Shown in pieces: positions 15,527 through 22,850 of a DNA stretch of 27,840 bases. The position numbers and the translations under genes were made by a program. The notes beneath the pieces are model-generated. The model saw only the letters and a program-made list of their open reading frames with translations. It was not told the DNA's origin and made no database searches. Source of the stretch: Alphaproteobacteria bacterium (lineage in GTDB: Bacteria > Pseudomonadota > Alphaproteobacteria > UBA9219); the NCBI GenBank assembly GCA_028716765.1, contig JAQUPC010000011.1, forward strand, positions 1-27,840. The letters run 5' to 3'. The stretch's first letter is position 1. Every line of letters begins with the position of its first letter.

Positions 15527-16348
15527 TCATTCGTCGGAGGTGTGCATCAGGCCGTCGCGACGCCGTTTGGACTCGAACGTGTGCATGAAAACAAAGCCGC
15601 TTATGACCAAGTAAAAGATATTTAATAAAAATGAATAAACTAAATAATCGATCCTTGTTATATGCAAATTAACAAGCGATCTCATGCCTTCGAAAATATA
15701 GGTCGGCGGCAACAGCCAAGAAATAGTCTGAGCCCATTCAGGCAAAATGCTGACGGGATAATAGATGGCGACCAAAGGCGCCATGATGAAAGAGGCCATC
15801 CATGCCAGCCCTTCGGCGGCAAGGCCGAAGCGCAGCATCATGGCGACGAGCAGGCAGCCGCCCCACCAGCCCGTCATGGCGAGATTGAAGATGAAGGCGA
15901 TCAGGGGCAGCCCGAGACCCGGCAGCCAATAATCGAAGAACCAGTAAGCCAGAAGAATACAGGGCGTCAGGGCAATGATCGTGTTGATCATGCTTATAAA
16001 AACCAGACCCGCCACGTATTCGAGCGGCCGGATGGGGCTTACGAAAATCGAGGGCAGGTTGCGCGACCACAGCTCTTCCATAAACGGAAACTGGATGTTG
16101 AGCTGGCTGCGGGCCAGGACGTCCCAAAGCATGACCGCGCCCAGAAGAATCCCCGCCGCCATCTGGATTCCCGTCGCCTGTTTTGTAAGGTAGGTGTTGA
16201 GAAAGCCCCAGATGATCATGTTGAGCATCGGCCAATAGATCAGGTTGATAACCCGCAGCCATGACGCCCTGAGCAGGAATATATGGCGCTGTAACAACGC
16301 GGAGAACCGGCGCACCGGCAGCTGCCAGACGTTCATCGGCTCAATCAT
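15527..16348 (-). CDS. ABC-2 type transporter permease
   Basis: This 273-aa integral membrane protein has six predicted membrane segments and a typical ABC-2 layout. The amphipathic N-terminus (VWQLPVRRFSALLQRH) leads into LINLIYWPMLNMIIWGF-like first helices. Later come SRNLPSIFVSPIRPLEYVAG and a conserved C-terminal SWLLPPTYIFEGMRSLVN. ATG 16348 is chosen because it overlaps the ATPase stop by 8 bases (ATGATTGA), indicating translational coupling; a longer frame upstream would overlap the ATPase needlessly. With the ATPase it forms an exporter, and relatives move lipids, polysaccharides or drugs. There is no accessory periplasmic protein in the window, so the substrate is unknown. Confidence 0.92.
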   Translation of the reverse strand: MIEPMNVWQLPVRRFSALLQRHIFLLRASWLRVINLIYWPMLNMIIWGFLNTYLTKQATGIQMAAGILLGAVMLWDVLARSQLNIQFPFMEELWSRNLPSIFVSPIRPLEYVAGLVFISMINTIIALTPCILLAYWFFDYWLPGLGLPLIAFIFNLAMTGWWGGCLLVAMMLRFGLAAEGLAWMASFIMAPLVAIYYPVSILPEWAQTISWLLPPTYIFEGMRSLVNLHITRIDYLVYSFLLNIFYLVISGFVFMHTFESKRRRDGLMHTSDE

Positions 16349-17081
16349 TGCGGTCACGCGTGATGTCAAGAAAGACCTCCTCAAGATTGGCGCGCTCGTA
16401 TGATTCAAGCAAATGCCGGGGCGAGCCGCGGTCGGCGATCCGCCCCTGACGCAGCATGATGACGTCGTCGCACATGCGCTCGACCTCGTACATGTTGTGC
16501 GAAGCCATAAACAACGTGGCGCCGGTTGTGCGTTGATAGTCCATCAGCAGCGTGCGCACCCAATCGGCTGTATCGGGATCGAGCGAGGCCGTGGGCTCGT
16601 CCATCAACAGCAGGCGCGGGCGGTTCAAAAGCGCCTTGGCGAGGCTGGCGCGCGTTTTTTGACCCGCCGAAAGGGTTGTGTGTTGACGGCCGAGGAGATC
16701 GCCTAACTGGAGCCCTTTCCCTAATGCGTCAATTCTGTCCTTTAACCGGTCCAAACCATAGAGATTTCCATACACAATGAGGTTCTGGCGCACGGTCAGG
16801 CGGCCCGGCATGTCGACATAGGGCGAAGAGAAATTCATGTACGGCAACACCGCGAAGCGGTCGCGCAGCATGTCGTGGCCTAAAACCGTGACCGTTCCCG
16901 ACGTAGGCAGCAAAAGGCCGAGCAGCATGGCCATCGTCGTCGTTTTGCCCGCGCCGTTGCCGCCGAGGAGAGCCGTGATGCTACCTTTCCGGACGGCAAA
17001 ATCGATGCCGTCCACGGCCACGACGTCGCCGAAGACCTTGCGCAGCCCCGTAACCGATATGGCGTTTTCCGTGTTTTCCAT
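16341..17081 (-). CDS. ABC transporter ATP-binding protein
   Basis: This 246-aa ATPase powers the ABC-2 permease encoded right after it. Walker A is GGNGAGKTT (40-48), the signature is LSAGQ (137-141), Walker B is LLLMDEP (157-163) followed by TASLDP, and the switch His lies in FMASHNMYEVERM. The Q-loop region reads YMNFSSPYVDMPGRLTVRQN, with Asn-Phe where Gln is usual; I believe this is a subfamily feature, not damage. ATG 17081 (MENTENAISVTGL) is preferred. The longer frame to 17159 would start inside a palindromic repeat and adds residues unlike the family. The ribosome site is weak (AAGAACG). Confidence 0.93.
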   Translation of the reverse strand: MENTENAISVTGLRKVFGDVVAVDGIDFAVRKGSITALLGGNGAGKTTTMAMLLGLLLPTSGTVTVLGHDMLRDRFAVLPYMNFSSPYVDMPGRLTVRQNLIVYGNLYGLDRLKDRIDALGKGLQLGDLLGRQHTTLSAGQKTRASLAKALLNRPRLLLMDEPTASLDPDTADWVRTLLMDYQRTTGATLFMASHNMYEVERMCDDVIMLRQGRIADRGSPRHLLESYERANLEEVFLDITRDRND

Positions 17082-17130
17082 GACGTTCTTATGCCGCAAA
17101 GAGGCATCAAGTATCAAGTAAGCGCCACTA

Positions 17131-17254
17131 ACGTCATTCCGAACAAGCTTTGCTTGCAAAGCAAGCGAAGCGAAGATAGGGATCCAGTGGACGATTTCGT
17201 TTAAAAGCCCTCATGGGGCATGATGACTGGATCCCGGCTTTCGCCGGGATGACG
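17131..17254. repeat. Palindromic interspersed repeat between ABC operon and tRNA-Phe
   Basis: This block has nested inverted repeats. Its outer ends CGTCATTCC (17132-17140) and GGGATGACG (17246-17254) pair with one mismatch. Inside, GGGATCCAGT (17179-17188) and ACTGGATCCC (17226-17235) pair perfectly. A compact hairpin ATCCCGGC/GCCGGGAT (17231-17238 and 17243-17250) ends the element, and a GCTTGC/GCAAGC hairpin lies in its left half. The GTCATTCC...GGATCCAGT layout is a familiar type of intergenic repeat in alphaproteobacteria and other bacteria. It sits just upstream of the ABC ATPase start and could affect that mRNA leader. Confidence 0.8.
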
Positions 17255-17314
17255 CCTGTAAACGGTTAGAAAAAGCCGTTCTCAAAGGATTGTTAAAACC
17301 TTATAGTTAAAGTG

Positions 17315-17343
17315 TTGTCAGGCGGCGGCGTTCTGGTTATAAG
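17315..17343 (+). promoter_or_regulatory. Sigma-70-type promoter of tRNA-Phe
   Basis: TTGTCA (17315-17320), a 17-base spacer and TATAAG (17338-17343) form a near-consensus housekeeping promoter. Transcription would start near 17350, about 55 bases before the tRNA. The stretch between the -10 and the tRNA is GC-rich, as is common for stable RNA genes. Confidence 0.65.
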
Positions 17344-17404
17344 CGGGTCTTTCTTGCGGCAGGAGAGGGGCTGCGGCCCATTCTGCCCAATCCGCCTTGT
17401 GCGC

Positions 17405-17480
17405 GCCCAGGTAGCTCAGTTGGTAGAGCAGGGGACTGAAAATCCCCGTGTCGGCGGTTCAACTCCGTCCCTGGGCACCA
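17405..17480 (+). tRNA. tRNA-Phe (anticodon GAA)
   Basis: A complete 76-base tRNA with encoded CCA. The acceptor stem GCCCAGG pairs with CCTGGGC. The D arm contains AGCTCAGTTGGTAGAGC. The anticodon stem GGGGA/TCCCC encloses loop CTGAAAA with anticodon GAA at 17438-17440. The T arm contains GGTTCAACTCC. The discriminator base is A. It reads UUU/UUC codons. No integrase or duplicated 3' end was found nearby, so there is no direct sign that an element uses it as an attachment site. Confidence 0.98.
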
Positions 17481-17555
17481 TTTTTCAAGCGGTTAAATGG
17501 TTAAGCGCGATGTTCCTGCTGCAATGGCGGTTAAGAATCTCTCAGCCGATTATTT

Positions 17556-17571
17556 AAAAAGGCCTCTTTTT
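17556..17571 (+). terminator. Weak hairpin with T-run downstream of tRNA-Phe
   Basis: AAAAAG (17556-17561) pairs with CTTTTT (17566-17571) around a GCCT loop, and GGCC repeats lie beside it. It could end tRNA transcription about 75 bases after the gene, but the stem is short and AT-rich. Confidence 0.3.
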
Positions 17572-17658
17572 CCGGCCCTGAAACTAAATTATGAAGAGAA
17601 TATTCTGCACAAACCTAATATAATTCCCTATTAACGCTTTTTTTGGAAAGACATCATT

Positions 17659-18315
17659 ATGAATAATAAAACAATGCCCGGCGTGGCGCTCGCTTTTTTT
17701 TGTCTCTTTTATCCCATGAAGGGACTGGCCGGGGTTTCCGGCAACGATGGCGGCCAGAGTGCCTGTACGTTCAAAAGGTTTTGGATGTCGTCCGGCGACA
17801 GGAAGATGTTCGCGCAAGGCCGGACTCCGGAGTCTGTCAGGAGGGATAAAGCCTATGTGGCGTTCATGGACGCGTTTTGGGGCTCCCTGGATGCAGATGA
17901 GCGAAAATACGGCAGCCCCATATTAGTCGGGGATTTACTGGAAAATATGCAACGGGCCTTCAGGAATGCTGCAAGGGAGCATCAAAGAAAGATCGGGCAA
18001 CACGGGATCAGGATAAGTTTGGTTTTCAGCAGAGCCGAGGTTGCGAAAGAATTTACAGCGGATCAACTCAAGAATCCTGCACTCTATTTCGATAAAGACG
18101 TCAAAGAAATTATAGGACAAGACGGTTGGGCAATTGCCGTCCGTTTTGCGAACAAGAGGAAGCCGTCGAACTTTGCGGACTTTGAAGTCTCAAAACGCGC
18201 AACGGCACAAACTTTTAGCACACTCGTGAACGCCATATGTTTTGAAGAACGCCATCCATTAGTTCCTCCAACCGTATTTGAACGAAAAATCGGCTGTAAT
18301 AAACTTGGTCGCTAG
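17659..18315 (+). CDS. Secreted protein of unknown function
   Basis: I do not recognise this 218-aa protein. GGAAAG lies 8 bases before the ATG. The Sec signal peptide spans about residues 1-24 (VALAFFCLFYPMKGLA before GVSG). The mature part begins with a Gly/Asn-rich stretch and a Cys (GGQSACTFKRFWMSSGDRKM). It continues with helical charged sequence (ENMQRAFRNAAREHQRKIGQ), a possible beta region (GIRISLVFSRAEV), and ends with two more Cys (NAICFEERHP, KIGCNKLGR). No enzyme motif is seen. It lies between tRNA-Phe and a cytoplasmic transglutaminase-like gene on the same strand, 111 bases away. They could be functionally linked, but an inverted repeat separates them and may give the second its own control. 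Confidence 0.75.
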   Translation: MNNKTMPGVALAFFCLFYPMKGLAGVSGNDGGQSACTFKRFWMSSGDRKMFAQGRTPESVRRDKAYVAFMDAFWGSLDADERKYGSPILVGDLLENMQRAFRNAAREHQRKIGQHGIRISLVFSRAEVAKEFTADQLKNPALYFDKDVKEIIGQDGWAIAVRFANKRKPSNFADFEVSKRATAQTFSTLVNAICFEERHPLVPPTVFERKIGCNKLGR

Positions 18316-18337
18316 AGTCGCGTCAATTCGTAATTAT

Positions 18338-18380
18338 TACCAACGGCCCAATGAAACGTGTCCCAAGAATGCCGTTGGTA
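18338..18380. promoter_or_regulatory. Perfect 10-base inverted repeat ahead of the transglutaminase-like gene
   Basis: TACCAACGGC at 18338-18347 and GCCGTTGGTA at 18371-18380 are exact inverted copies separated by 23 bases. The second arm ends about 46 bases before the TTG start at 18427. There is no T-run, so it is not an ordinary terminator. It could be an operator for a dimeric regulator or a 5' leader hairpin. Confidence 0.5.
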
Positions 18381-18426
18381 TCCGGGGCCACTGGTATAAG
18401 TTGATGATACATTCAAGGAACAAACT

Positions 18427-19185
18427 TTGAAATCGGAAAAAGATATTATTCGAGCCGGATTGCAGTTGCTTCTCGACAAACGGAGCGGGGATATTTTTGA
18501 GCTTCCGCCTCACGACAAAGCGACGATGGATTCATTTATCTGCGCGGTTCATGATAATTCAGTGCAAACATTGGGCGGGAAGTGCGGTGCAGTTGCTGCC
18601 CTGTTGCGCGATTATTATCGTGCATATTTCCGGCATCTGGGAATCGACGGCGATTGTCTGCGGGTTACCTCGGCAGATATGGGCTCTGATTTTCATTACT
18701 ATAATCTTGTGCGCATAAAGGACAAAGTCCTTCTTCTCGATGGACTCGCGGCCCAATTTATATGCCCGCCGAAAGAATCATTTCCTCCTCACGGGGTCTT
18801 TATCGGTGAACGGACGGAACTGAAAACTATACTGTCGCATGCCATTACGACGTCCCGGGAAATCCTGTGCCGTGAATGGCCGGAAGTTGGGGATCTGGAC
18901 GACTCCCTTTTTTACAGGGCTGTCGCGACAAAGGATATAAGAGAAGAATGTTTTCGTTTGTTTAAGAAGTCCGGACGTTCGTGTCTGTTTGTTGCCCCTT
19001 ATAATCATTTTTGGCAGAAGGCTTGGGGCCATGCGTCCGTCGCCGTTGCCGATGACGACTGGCCGGGCGACCCCTCGCGTTGGGGGAAGGAATTGAGCCA
19101 TTATAAATTCGACGCCGCCCAACTCGATACGTACAAACCATCGCCGCCGAGAAAAATATCTTTGTTTACTCGCTGCGAATCCTGA
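18427..19185 (+). CDS. Transglutaminase-like fold protein, unknown function
   Basis: This 252-aa protein has no signal peptide. It shows a candidate Cys-His-Asp triad in transglutaminase order: Cys53 in LGGKCGAVAALLRDYY, His90 in SDFHYYNLVRI, and Asp105 in DKVLLLDGLAAQF. The spacings are 37 and 15 residues. The LGI-x-G-D-CLRV segment between them also fits the fold. The C-terminal half, including NHFWQKAWGHASVAVADDDW, is unrecognised. The start is TTG, supported by AGGAA at 18416-18420 six bases upstream; the next Met lies at residue 34, within the conserved part. It could be a cysteine peptidase, transferase or an inactive binding domain. It converges with the aminotransferase gene, 10 bases away. 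Confidence 0.75.
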   Translation: MKSEKDIIRAGLQLLLDKRSGDIFELPPHDKATMDSFICAVHDNSVQTLGGKCGAVAALLRDYYRAYFRHLGIDGDCLRVTSADMGSDFHYYNLVRIKDKVLLLDGLAAQFICPPKESFPPHGVFIGERTELKTILSHAITTSREILCREWPEVGDLDDSLFYRAVATKDIREECFRLFKKSGRSCLFVAPYNHFWQKAWGHASVAVADDDWPGDPSRWGKELSHYKFDAAQLDTYKPSPPRKISLFTRCES

Positions 19186-19191
19186 CCTCTC

Positions 19192-19208
19192 GGCGCTATT
19201 TTTGCGCC
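19192..19208. terminator. Small GC hairpin between convergent genes
   Basis: GGCGC (19192-19196) pairs with GCGCC (19204-19208) around a T-rich 7-base loop at the junction of two convergent genes. It overlaps the last codons of the aminotransferase and has no trailing T-run, so termination activity is doubtful. Confidence 0.25.
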
Positions 19209-20371
19209 AGCCTCATAACATTCGCAACCACGTCGCAGGTTATTTCGATCTCGGCATCGGTTAACGTCGGGTGCACAAGGAACATGATGGACTGTTCGCC
19301 GAGGGATTTAGCCACGGGCAGACGCGAGGCCGGGCGGAATCCCGTGCCGTCGAAGGCTTTTTCCAGATAAACTTCCGGGCAGGAGCCGTGATAGCAGGGA
19401 ACGCCGCGTTCGTTGATTTCCTTAATGATGCGGTCGCGGCTCCAGCCTGCCTTAATGTTCTCCGGGCGAACGAAGGCGTAAAACTTATACCATGCATGCG
19501 TGATGTCCGTCGGAGGCGTGGGCACGCGCATGGCGGCGCAAGGTTGCAGGGCTGAAGTCAATCGGCGCGCGTTTGCCGCGCGACGCGCGGTCCAATCGGA
19601 TAGACGGCGCAACTGAATCCGGCCTATCGCGGCCTGCATTTCCGTCATGCGGCCATTGGTGCCGAAGCTGTCGTGGAGCCAGCGGAACCCCGGCGCGGAT
19701 GCGGTCTCATTGGTTTTTTGCCGCGATTTGCCGTGATCCTTGTACGACCATAAACGATCGAACAATTCAGGGTCGTTCGTCGTAACCATTCCGCCTTCGC
19801 CGCCCGTGGTGATGATTTTATCCTGACAAAACGACCACGCTCCGATGTCGCCTATGGAACCAACGGAGCGGCCTTTGTACCGCGCCCCATGCGCTTGCGC
19901 GCAATCCTCGATGACGAAAAGTTTTTTCTCGCGGGCGAGGGCCATGATGGGGTCCATGTCGCAGGGCCAGCCTGCCAGGTGCACGCAGATGATCGCCCTG
20001 GTGCGCTCCGTCAGCACGGCGGCAATCGTATCGGCCGTGATGTTCTGGGAATCCGCGTCGACATCCGCGAACACCGGCGCCGCGCCGCGCATCGCTATGC
20101 AGGACGCCGAGGCGAGAAACGTGCGGGGCGTTACAATAACTTCATCGCCGGGCCCAATATCAAGAACATTAAGCGCCGCTTCAAGCGCTACGGTTCCGTT
20201 TGACAAGGCGGCGGCGTGCGAGGTTCCGGCCCATGCGGCGAACTCCTTTTCAAACGCGCGGCCTTCTTCGCCGGTCCAATAGTTGACCTTGTTGGAAAGC
20301 AAGACGCGCCGGACGGCGTCCGCTTCCTCTTCGGTAAAGCTCGGCCACGGCGAGAAGGGGGTGTTCAGCAT
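19196..20371 (-). CDS. DegT/DnrJ/EryC1-family sugar aminotransferase (PglE-like)
   Basis: This 391-aa PLP enzyme should aminate a nucleotide-linked 4-keto sugar, usually with glutamate as donor. The N-terminus PFSPWPSFTEEE and SNKVNYWTGEEG are typical. ALSNGTVALEAAL holds the phosphate-binding region. Asp156 in VIEDCAQAHGA contacts the pyridine nitrogen, and Lys185 in SFCQDKIITTGGEGG is the Schiff-base lysine. Later motifs (WSYKDHGKS, GTNGRMTEMQAAIGRIQLRRL) are intact. Its ATG overlaps the end of the acetyltransferase by 7 bases, making a coupled pair like PglE/PglD of the bacillosamine pathway. The matching 4,6-dehydratase is not in the window. It is the last gene of the glycan operon. Confidence 0.93.
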   Translation of the reverse strand: MLNTPFSPWPSFTEEEADAVRRVLLSNKVNYWTGEEGRAFEKEFAAWAGTSHAAALSNGTVALEAALNVLDIGPGDEVIVTPRTFLASASCIAMRGAAPVFADVDADSQNITADTIAAVLTERTRAIICVHLAGWPCDMDPIMALAREKKLFVIEDCAQAHGARYKGRSVGSIGDIGAWSFCQDKIITTGGEGGMVTTNDPELFDRLWSYKDHGKSRQKTNETASAPGFRWLHDSFGTNGRMTEMQAAIGRIQLRRLSDWTARRAANARRLTSALQPCAAMRVPTPPTDITHAWYKFYAFVRPENIKAGWSRDRIIKEINERGVPCYHGSCPEVYLEKAFDGTGFRPASRLPVAKSLGEQSIMFLVHPTLTDAEIEITCDVVANVMRLAQK

Positions 20372-21000
20372 GTCTGGGCAGACCTTAGAACACGCGCCGG
20401 AACGCCGGCGACCGTACAGGGTTCGAGGAAATCATGAACGACGACGGCGCCCGCGCCGACCGTAACGTTCGCGCCGATCTTCACAAGCTGCTTCACGCAG
20501 GAGCCCATGCCGATCCACGAGCAAAAACCCACCACGACGCCACCCGCTAAATGTGCGCCGGGGCTGACATGCACGCCATCGCCCAACACGCAATCGTGAT
20601 CGATCGTCGCGCCCGTGTTGACGATGCATGCATCGCCGAGCGTTGTGCCGATATTGATAACGGCGCCCGCCATGACGACGCACCCTTTGCCGGGCACGGC
20701 ATGGGAGCTGATCGTTGCATTGGGATGTATGATGTTAACCAGAGACGCGCCAAGCGCTTTAAGTTCATTCTGTTTGTGCAGTCGTGTTGCGTTGCGGCCG
20801 ATGGCCACGATCACGCCATCGAAGGACGAAAGAGCGGCGATCAACGCTTGCGTGTCGCCGGTGACGGGCCAAGAACCGTTTTTGGCGAGTTCGGGGTGGC
20901 GGTCGTCGAAAAACACGACTTCTTGCCAACCGGAGTCTATGGCCATATCGGCGATAACCTTGCCGTGGCCGCTGGCGCCGAGGATGGCCAAACGCTTCAT
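20365..21000 (-). CDS. PglD/NeuD-like sugar O/N-acetyltransferase
   Basis: This 211-aa protein has the two-part layout of the family. The N-terminal Rossmann-like sugar nucleotide domain is KRLAILGASGHGKVIADMA, with VAIGRNATRLH. A left-handed beta-helix of hexapeptide repeats follows (GKGCVVMAGAVINIGTTLGD, then HVSPGAHLAGGVVVGF) and binds acetyl-CoA. His135 in GATIDHDCVLGDG is the expected catalytic base. It would acetylate the amino group placed by the adjacent DegT enzyme. ATG 21000 overlaps the upstream gene's stop as ATGA; a longer frame to 21132 only reads antisense sense-like residues inside the fused transferase and is rejected. Confidence 0.92.
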   Translation of the reverse strand: MKRLAILGASGHGKVIADMAIDSGWQEVVFFDDRHPELAKNGSWPVTGDTQALIAALSSFDGVIVAIGRNATRLHKQNELKALGASLVNIIHPNATISSHAVPGKGCVVMAGAVINIGTTLGDACIVNTGATIDHDCVLGDGVHVSPGAHLAGGVVVGFCSWIGMGSCVKQLVKIGANVTVGAGAVVVHDFLEPCTVAGVPARVLRSAQTC

Positions 21001-22850
21001 GGGATGTTTCCCTTGAACTTTTCTATCGTCACATGCCCCTCCGCCGAGATGTCCTTGCGCATCAGAACCTTCATGACAGTCATTAGCAGAATTTTCAAAT
21101 CCAGCCAAAACGAGCGGTTCTCGACGTACCAAACGTCAAGTTTGAAGCGGTCTTCCCACGTCAGAGCATTGCGCCCGTTGACTTGCGCCCAGCCCGTAAC
21201 GCCGGGCCGCGCTTCGTGGCGCCGGGCCTGTTCGGGCGAGTATAGGGGCAGGTATTCCATGAGCAGGGGCCGCGGGCCGACAAGGCTCATGTCGCCCTTG
21301 AGGACGTTCCATAGTTCCGGAAGCTCATCGAGGCTCGTCGATCGCAACCAGCGGCCAAACGGCGTCATCCGGTCGGAATCGGGCAAATCCAGGCCCCCGG
21401 CGTCCCTGGCATCGATCATCGTGCGGAACTTGTACATGACGAAAGGCTTGCCATTCAGCCCCGGCCGTATCTGACGGAACAGTACGGGCGACCCAAGCTT
21501 TATTCGTACCATTAGCGCGATGACTGCCAAAGGGAGAGCAGCCAATGCCAAAAGCAATGAAGAAAGCAGAATGTCCATTGCGCGCTTAATGGCCTTTGAC
21601 GCGGGGCACGTCTTTCTTTGCCGTTCATAGCGGATCAGACTTTCGTCCAATGCGGACGCAAGACGACCGGAAAGATTTTCCAGAGCGTAATTTTCCTCGA
21701 CATAACAGCGGCCGTTCGCGCCCATTTCTGCCCGTTCCTGAGGCGAGAGGGCTGTAATCCGTTCGATAGCGTCTGCCATTGCCTGCGGGTTTTCGGGCGG
21801 GATCGTGATGCCCGCCTTCGCCTCGGCAACGGGGTTGTTCGCGGCGGTCCCCGTATAGATGATAGGCCGCGACCCGGCCAGATAGTCAAAAATCTTGTTG
21901 GGGCTGATGCCGTATTTGAAAAGAGGTAAATCCCGGAGATTAAAAATAAAAGCATCGGCCGTCCGGGCCAACTTTGGAATTTGATATTTAGGAACCGGCG
22001 ATTCAAAAATCACATTCTTCAGGCCCAATCTGGCGACCTGTTCGATGAGGGCCTGTTTCTGCGGGCCGTTGCCGATGAGGCGCAATTGGACAGGAAAGCG
22101 AAGATCGCGGTTTTTGAGCAGGGCCATCGCGTCGATAACGTTGTCGAGGCCGTTGGCCTGGCCGTGGGCTCCGAAATACATGAACGTGAACGGATGAGGC
22201 GAATCTTCGGGCGGCGACGGGCAGGGAAAATCCTTCAAGTCCACGCCGTTCGGAATCCATTTGATGCGATCGGGCGCAATGCCGAGAGGCACGATGTATT
22301 TGGACGCATAAGGCAACAATACCACGATGTTGTGCGCCCTTGCGTAAAGCCACCGTTCCAGCCATCGCAAAATATAGGCAACGGGGCTGTTGGGCCGCAA
22401 CGCGCCCAAATCGATAAGCGTTTCCGGCCACAAATCGCGCACTTCGAAGATGAAAGGCGTGCCCCGCCTTTTGGCCAACAGGGCGCCCGCGAAAGCGGCG
22501 AAAGGATGCACGCTCGATCCGATGATTGCGTCCGGGCGCTGCAGCCCCTTTGTGTTCGACGGCAGCAAAACGCGCAGAGTATAGACCAACATATTGATCA
22601 TGCGGCCCAGGCCATTGCCTTTGTATGGCGGCGTTTTGAGCCATAAGAACGGCACGCCGTCAATAATCTCGGAACGTCTGCTTTCCCCCATGAGAAGCCG
22701 CTGACGTTTGGTGTGCATCTCGACGCTTGCCGCTATGATGCTGGCGGACCATCCATATTCGGGAAGATATTTTGACAGATAATAATGACGCGTTCCGCCG
22801 CTGCCGTTCGGCTCTTGCGCGTAGTGATTGAGGATCCAGACGTGTTTCAT
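20997..22850 (-). CDS. Fused GT4 glycosyltransferase and monotopic phosphoglycosyltransferase
   Basis: This 617-aa fusion has two enzymes in one chain. Residues ~1-400 are a WbuB-type GT4 glycosyltransferase (GSGGTRHYYLSKYLPEYGWS, then FIFEVRDLWPETL, then KIFDYLAGSRPIIY). Residues ~419-617 are a PglC/WcaJ-type phosphoglycosyltransferase with one re-entrant membrane helix (KAIKRAMDILLSSLLLALAA). It has FVMYKFRTM, the catalytic Asp508-Glu509 in TSLDELPELWNVLKGDMS, and VGPRPLLMEYLPLYS. The second half would transfer a phosphosugar to polyprenyl phosphate, and the first would add the next sugar, allowing direct handover. ATG 22850 overlaps the upstream stop as ATGA; the frame extending to 22928 lies inside that gene. 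PglD-like and DegT genes follow, suggesting they make its first substrate. Confidence 0.93.
   Translation of the reverse strand: MKHVWILNHYAQEPNGSGGTRHYYLSKYLPEYGWSASIIAASVEMHTKRQRLLMGESRRSEIIDGVPFLWLKTPPYKGNGLGRMINMLVYTLRVLLPSNTKGLQRPDAIIGSSVHPFAAFAGALLAKRRGTPFIFEVRDLWPETLIDLGALRPNSPVAYILRWLERWLYARAHNIVVLLPYASKYIVPLGIAPDRIKWIPNGVDLKDFPCPSPPEDSPHPFTFMYFGAHGQANGLDNVIDAMALLKNRDLRFPVQLRLIGNGPQKQALIEQVARLGLKNVIFESPVPKYQIPKLARTADAFIFNLRDLPLFKYGISPNKIFDYLAGSRPIIYTGTAANNPVAEAKAGITIPPENPQAMADAIERITALSPQERAEMGANGRCYVEENYALENLSGRLASALDESLIRYERQRKTCPASKAIKRAMDILLSSLLLALAALPLAVIALMVRIKLGSPVLFRQIRPGLNGKPFVMYKFRTMIDARDAGGLDLPDSDRMTPFGRWLRSTSLDELPELWNVLKGDMSLVGPRPLLMEYLPLYSPEQARRHEARPGVTGWAQVNGRNALTWEDRFKLDVWYVENRSFWLDLKILLMTVMKVLMRKDISAEGHVTIEKFKGNIP

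Noticed and set aside
17405..17480. tRNA-Phe as attachment site of a genomic island
   Set aside because: No integrase and no direct repeat of the tRNA 3' end were found in the window; accessory status of the following genes stays an inference.
17584..17817. 77-codon minus-strand open frame over the start of the secreted protein gene
   Set aside because: The plus-strand gene has a good ribosome site and signal peptide at the same place; the minus frame is its shadow.
21001..21132. Longer start for the PglD-like acetyltransferase
   Set aside because: The extra residues lie inside the fused transferase gene in another frame and precede a perfect family N-terminus with an ATGA overlap.
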